A stretch of DNA of 8,113 nucleotides. Source: Ferrimicrobium sp. Lineage in GTDB: Bacteria > Actinomycetota > Acidimicrobiia > Acidimicrobiales > Acidimicrobiaceae. A program made the translations under genes and the position numbers. Below are positions 6,081-8,113 of the stretch, one piece after another. The notes below the pieces were generated by a model. That model was not told where the DNA came from and did no database searches. It saw only the letters and a program-made list of their open reading frames with translations. The stretch covers positions 1-8,113 of the forward strand of contig DAHXNM010000282.1 in NCBI GenBank assembly GCA_027365375.1, read 5' to 3'. The first letter of the stretch is position 1. Every line of letters starts with the position of its first letter.

Positions 6081-7097
6081 TCACTCGTCGCTGGGAGTTG
6101 AGCTAGGTTGTGCGTTCGGATCCTTTGCGTCCGATGGATCCTCGAACGTGACTGTGATCTCCTGCTCGCGACGATAGCGTTGTACTTTGGCGAGCGCTAT
6201 GATTGCCGTCTTGTCCGCCGCTGTCAGCGGTGGCTGTATCAGGCTTCTTGGCCAGAGCTTTCGGACATGGACGACGTTGACCTCAGCTGCGTAGAGGGTG
6301 ACGGTTGCGGTGAGTCCGAGCCAGGTGATGAGTCCGAGCACGAGCCCAAAGATCCCGTAGGTAGCCGAGGTGTGCGCGAGTTCATGCCCGACGAGAAAGC
6401 CGCCGAGCTGCTCGAGGGCACTCCATGCGATGCCAGCTATCAGTGCTCCTGGAAGAAGGTCCTTCGTCGGTATTGTTTTGGGAGCAAGGAGACGAAAGCC
6501 GGCGACGTAGAGTACTAGGTTCACCAAGATCGTCGCGATGATCAGGAGAATTTTGCTAACTTCATGACCACCAAGTGTGGCAGTGAAGGTGGCGATCGAC
6601 GAGGTTACCAGCACGTTGATGGCAAGAATCGCAAGGATGCCAAAGTTGCGAAGTGTCCGAGGTAGAAATCCGGGGCGGTCGGTCATCGGTACGTTCCAGA
6701 CCGTTGCCATCGCCTGCTGGGCGGAGGATGCTATCCCCTGTGAACCCCAGAGGGTCCCGAGTATGCCAACGATCAGGGTGATCGGGCTGTTGGCGCTGAG
6801 CGTGTGCACCCCCGCCTTCGAGCGGAGTTCAGAGCCTATCACTGGAATCTGCGCGAAGACGGTGCTCGAGATGCGGTGAGAGAGAGTTGGATTATGAGCA
6901 AAGATGATCCCGGTAACGGTCACTGCGACCAGCAACAGTGGGAACAGGGAGGCAAACCCGTAGTAGGCGATGAGCAGAGCCCAGGTAGAAGCTGAGTCTT
7001 GCCCATATTTGCGGATGACAGCGTAGATGAAGGCAAGAGGTCGATGGCGCTGCTGCAGGCCATCGATTCGCCGCATGAACTGCTCGATGTTGGGCAT
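6081..7097 (-). CDS. YihY/BrkB-family inner-membrane protein
   Basis: This 338-residue protein has about six membrane segments (near 38-66, 103-124, 151-173, 181-202, 213-237, 246-274). It shows the YihY/BrkB layout: an N-terminal amphipathic part with DSASTWALLIAYYGFASLFP (34-53), GTLWGSQGIASSAQQAMATVWNV in the middle, LLPGALIAGIAWSALEQLGG, and YGIFGLVLGLITWLGLTATV near the end. A charged, Pro/Ser/Asp-rich cytoplasmic tail (about 285-338) closes it. The family was once mislabelled as RNase BN; its molecular function is not settled, and roles in transport or envelope integrity have been suggested. The start is ATG at 7097-7095, with AGGA (7111-7108) 10 bases upstream. It is convergent with the transketolase operon and monocistronic as far as seen. 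Confidence 0.93.
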   Translation of the reverse strand: MPNIEQFMRRIDGLQQRHRPLAFIYAVIRKYGQDSASTWALLIAYYGFASLFPLLLVAVTVTGIIFAHNPTLSHRISSTVFAQIPVIGSELRSKAGVHTLSANSPITLIVGILGTLWGSQGIASSAQQAMATVWNVPMTDRPGFLPRTLRNFGILAILAINVLVTSSIATFTATLGGHEVSKILLIIATILVNLVLYVAGFRLLAPKTIPTKDLLPGALIAGIAWSALEQLGGFLVGHELAHTSATYGIFGLVLGLITWLGLTATVTLYAAEVNVVHVRKLWPRSLIQPPLTAADKTAIIALAKVQRYRREQEITVTFEDPSDAKDPNAQPSSTPSDE

Positions 7098-7107
7098 GTC
7101 TCTATCA

Positions 7108-7131
7108 TCCTAGAGGTGAAAGTTACTAGGA
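7108..7131. promoter_or_regulatory. Inverted repeat over the YihY -10 and leader (possible operator)
   Basis: TCCTAG (7108-7113) and CTAGGA (7126-7131) are exact inverted copies 12 bases apart, with half-site centres 18 bases apart. One arm overlaps the proposed -10, the other the ribosome site. A repressor site or a weak RNA hairpin are both possible. Confidence 0.35.
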
Positions 7132-7152
7132 CGATGCTCGACGAGTCGTCAA
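7123..7152 (-). promoter_or_regulatory. Probable promoter of the YihY-family gene
   Basis: On the minus strand TTGACG (7152-7147; 5 of 6 to TTGACA) is followed after 18 bp by TAGTAA (7128-7123). A start near 7116 would give a 19-base leader that includes the AGGA ribosome site at 7111-7108. Confidence 0.45.
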
Positions 7153-7194
7153 TGGATCCTCAACGCTTCGGCCTGACCTAGACGATCTGAGACA

Positions 7195-7471
7195 ATGAAG
7201 GAGTTCACGGTTGGCCGCGATACGACAGAGAGCGACATCGCTACAAGCGTGTTAGGAACTCCAACCGGTTCTATTGCACTCTCGACGTCGTTATATCGGT
7301 GGTTAACAGCGATGTTGGGTGCGCTCGCTTGCGGAGACCGGCAAACTTCGTGCCCTTCACCGGATCGGTAGCTTCGCTGCAGCCAAGGATGACGAGGAGA
7401 GGGCTGTGTTATCGGGAGCAGAGTTCAGCTGGTATTCGATTCCAGTCCATCGTGGCAGTGCCTTTTGCTAG
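7195..7471 (+). pseudogene. Possible frameshifted small gene, unrecognised
   Basis: A 58-codon frame opens at ATG 7195 and stops at 7369-7371. A second frame, open from GTG 7319 to the TAG at 7469-7471, reads as 50 codons (LAETGKLRALHRIGSF..., then SWYSIPVHRG) with a protein-like mix of residues. Joining them near 7325-7335 by a single shift would give a protein of about 92 residues. Neither frame has a good ribosome site and I recognise no family. Both may be chance frames. Confidence 0.18.
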
Positions 7472-7484
7472 AGGAGATTGCTAG

Positions 7485-7526
7485 ATGCCTACGACGCGGA
7501 TCGGACGCGTTCTTGAGTTTGGATAG
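7485..7526 (+). CDS. 13-codon mini-ORF before the aldo/keto reductase (possible leader peptide)
   Basis: ATG 7485 follows AGGAG (7472-7476) with an ideal 8-base spacer, the best ribosome site near the reductase. It reads MPTTRIGRVLEFG and stops at TAG 7524-7526, in the same frame as the reductase and 9 bases before its ATG. It could be a short leader whose translation allows reinitiation, a former N-terminus cut off by a nonsense change, or chance. Confidence 0.25.
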   Translation: MPTTRIGRVLEFG

Positions 7527-7535
7527 CATGGAGCT

Positions 7536-8113
7536 ATGGAGTATCGCAATCTTGGTCATACCGGTATCTACGTCAGCGAGCTTTGCCTTGGCGCGATGAT
7601 GTTTGGCGCATGGGGAGAACCTGATCACGATGTGTCTGTAGCGATCATTCATCGTGCATTGGATGCTGGGATCAATTTTATCGATACAGCTGATGTCTAC
7701 TCCCAGGGAGAGTCCGAAGTTATTGTCGGGAAAGCTCTTGTAGGACGACGCGATGATGTTGTGTTGGCTACGAAGTTTCACGGTCCGATGGACGTCGCTA
7801 TGGGGACACCAGGCGGCGATCCAAACAGGCGGGGGAACTCACGCCGTTGGGTGATGCAGGAGGTTGAGAATAGTCTGCGCCGACTACAGACTGATTGGAT
7901 CGACCTCTACCAGGTGCACCGTCCGGATGCGGACACCGACGACGAGGAGACACTCTCGGCTCTGACCGATCTCCAGCGCCAGGGCAAGATCCGCGCCTTT
8001 GGATCCTCGACGTTTCCAGCATCCAGGATGGTCGAGGATCAGTGGATCGCTGAGCGGCGCGGCCTTGGCAGGTTCGTGACCGAGCAGCCGCCATACTCTC
8101 TGCTCGATCGCGG
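7536..8113 (+). CDS. Aldo/keto reductase, N-terminal part (3' truncated)
   Basis: The frame runs from ATG 7536 past the window end, with 192 codons visible of a family usually about 310-350 residues long. The catalytic tetrad is present: D50, Y55 (FIDTADVY), K80 (LATKF) and H128 (YQVHRPD). Other family marks are NLGHTGIYVSELCLGAMMFG (5-24), a GNSRRWVMQEVENSLRRLQT run (100-119), DWIDLYQVHRPD (120-131) and GKIRAFGSSTFPA (150-162). These enzymes use NADPH to reduce aldehydes and ketones in the cytosol; the substrate cannot be told. The start is supported by the family's MEYRNLG-type N-terminus, but the only nearby purine run (GGAG, 7530-7533) is too close. TAGCAT (7524-7529) is spaced like a -10 for a leaderless start, without a good -35. 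Confidence 0.93.
   Translation, partial: MEYRNLGHTGIYVSELCLGAMMFGAWGEPDHDVSVAIIHRALDAGINFIDTADVYSQGESEVIVGKALVGRRDDVVLATKFHGPMDVAMGTPGGDPNRRGNSRRWVMQEVENSLRRLQTDWIDLYQVHRPDADTDDEETLSALTDLQRQGKIRAFGSSTFPASRMVEDQWIAERRGLGRFVTEQPPYSLLDR

Larger units (their letters stand above)
7098..7535. other. Divergent gap, 438 bases, mostly without convincing genes
   Basis: The gap between the YihY gene and the aldo/keto reductase holds a plausible YihY promoter with an overlapping inverted repeat at its left end. A frame pair at 7195-7371 and 7319-7471 may be a broken small gene. A 13-codon mini-ORF with a good ribosome site sits just before the reductase. No structured RNA or insertion sequence is recognised. 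Confidence 0.6.

Noticed and set aside
7130..7150. GACGA...TCGTC inverted repeat as an operator
   Set aside because: Only 5-bp arms around 11 bases, readily expected by chance in this GATC/CGA-rich DNA.
7299..7484. 61-codon plus-strand frame in the gap before the aldo/keto reductase
   Set aside because: It has no ribosome site and an atypical Arg/Cys-rich composition. The neighbouring frame at 7319-7471 looks more protein-like.
7425..8094. Two minus-strand frames opposite the aldo/keto reductase
   Set aside because: They are antisense to a gene with an intact catalytic tetrad.

Overview
The window looks like chromosomal DNA of a mid-GC (roughly mid-50s percent by eye) actinobacterium. Several GTG starts, a DUF4331 protein and a split transketolase of actinobacterial type, a SoxR regulator and signs of leaderless transcription point that way. 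Something near the iron-oxidising acidophilic Acidimicrobiia is my best guess, but this is inference from protein style and base composition only.

Layout. (1) 1-893 (+): the 3' part of a phospholipase D-like protein with both HKD regions, fused through a Pro/Thr linker to a small BamE/SmpA-like C-terminal domain. (2) 894-1558: a long stretch without a convincing gene. It holds a short tandem repeat, a palindrome and reading-frame scraps that may be a decayed transposase. (3) 1559-3708 (+): a probable three-gene operon made of a small Tat-signal protein, a DUF4331 protein, and a small beta-rich protein. The third gene overlaps the second by four bases and carries a perfect 13-bp hairpin near its start. 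(4) 3821-4288 (-): soxR, with the four-cysteine [2Fe-2S] motif intact. (5) 4351-5994 (+): a two-gene operon encoding the N- and C-terminal halves of a transketolase-like enzyme. (6) 6081-7097 (-): a YihY/BrkB-family membrane protein, convergent with the transketolase operon. (7) 7098-7535: a mostly non-coding stretch with a probable yihY promoter, a possible broken ORF and a 13-codon mini-ORF. (8) 7536 to the window end (+): the N-terminal part of an aldo/keto reductase.

The most informative region is the 62-bp divergent gap between soxR and the transketolase genes. It contains a sequence matching 17 of 18 positions of the E. coli soxS SoxR box as I recall it, centred in a 19-bp spacer between a TTGACC -35 and a TAGCGT -10. 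That is the distorted-spacer layout of SoxR-activated promoters. The predicted transcription start falls on the ATG of the first transketolase gene, so the mRNA should be leaderless. The simplest reading is that oxidised SoxR directly induces a pentose-phosphate-type enzyme in response to redox-cycling stress, while limiting its own expression from a -10 box that overlaps the same operator.

The second notable structure is the hairpin at the DUF4331/third-gene junction. Its 3' arm contains a Shine-Dalgarno-like AAGGAG positioned for an internal ATG, which raises the possibility of translational control by coupling.
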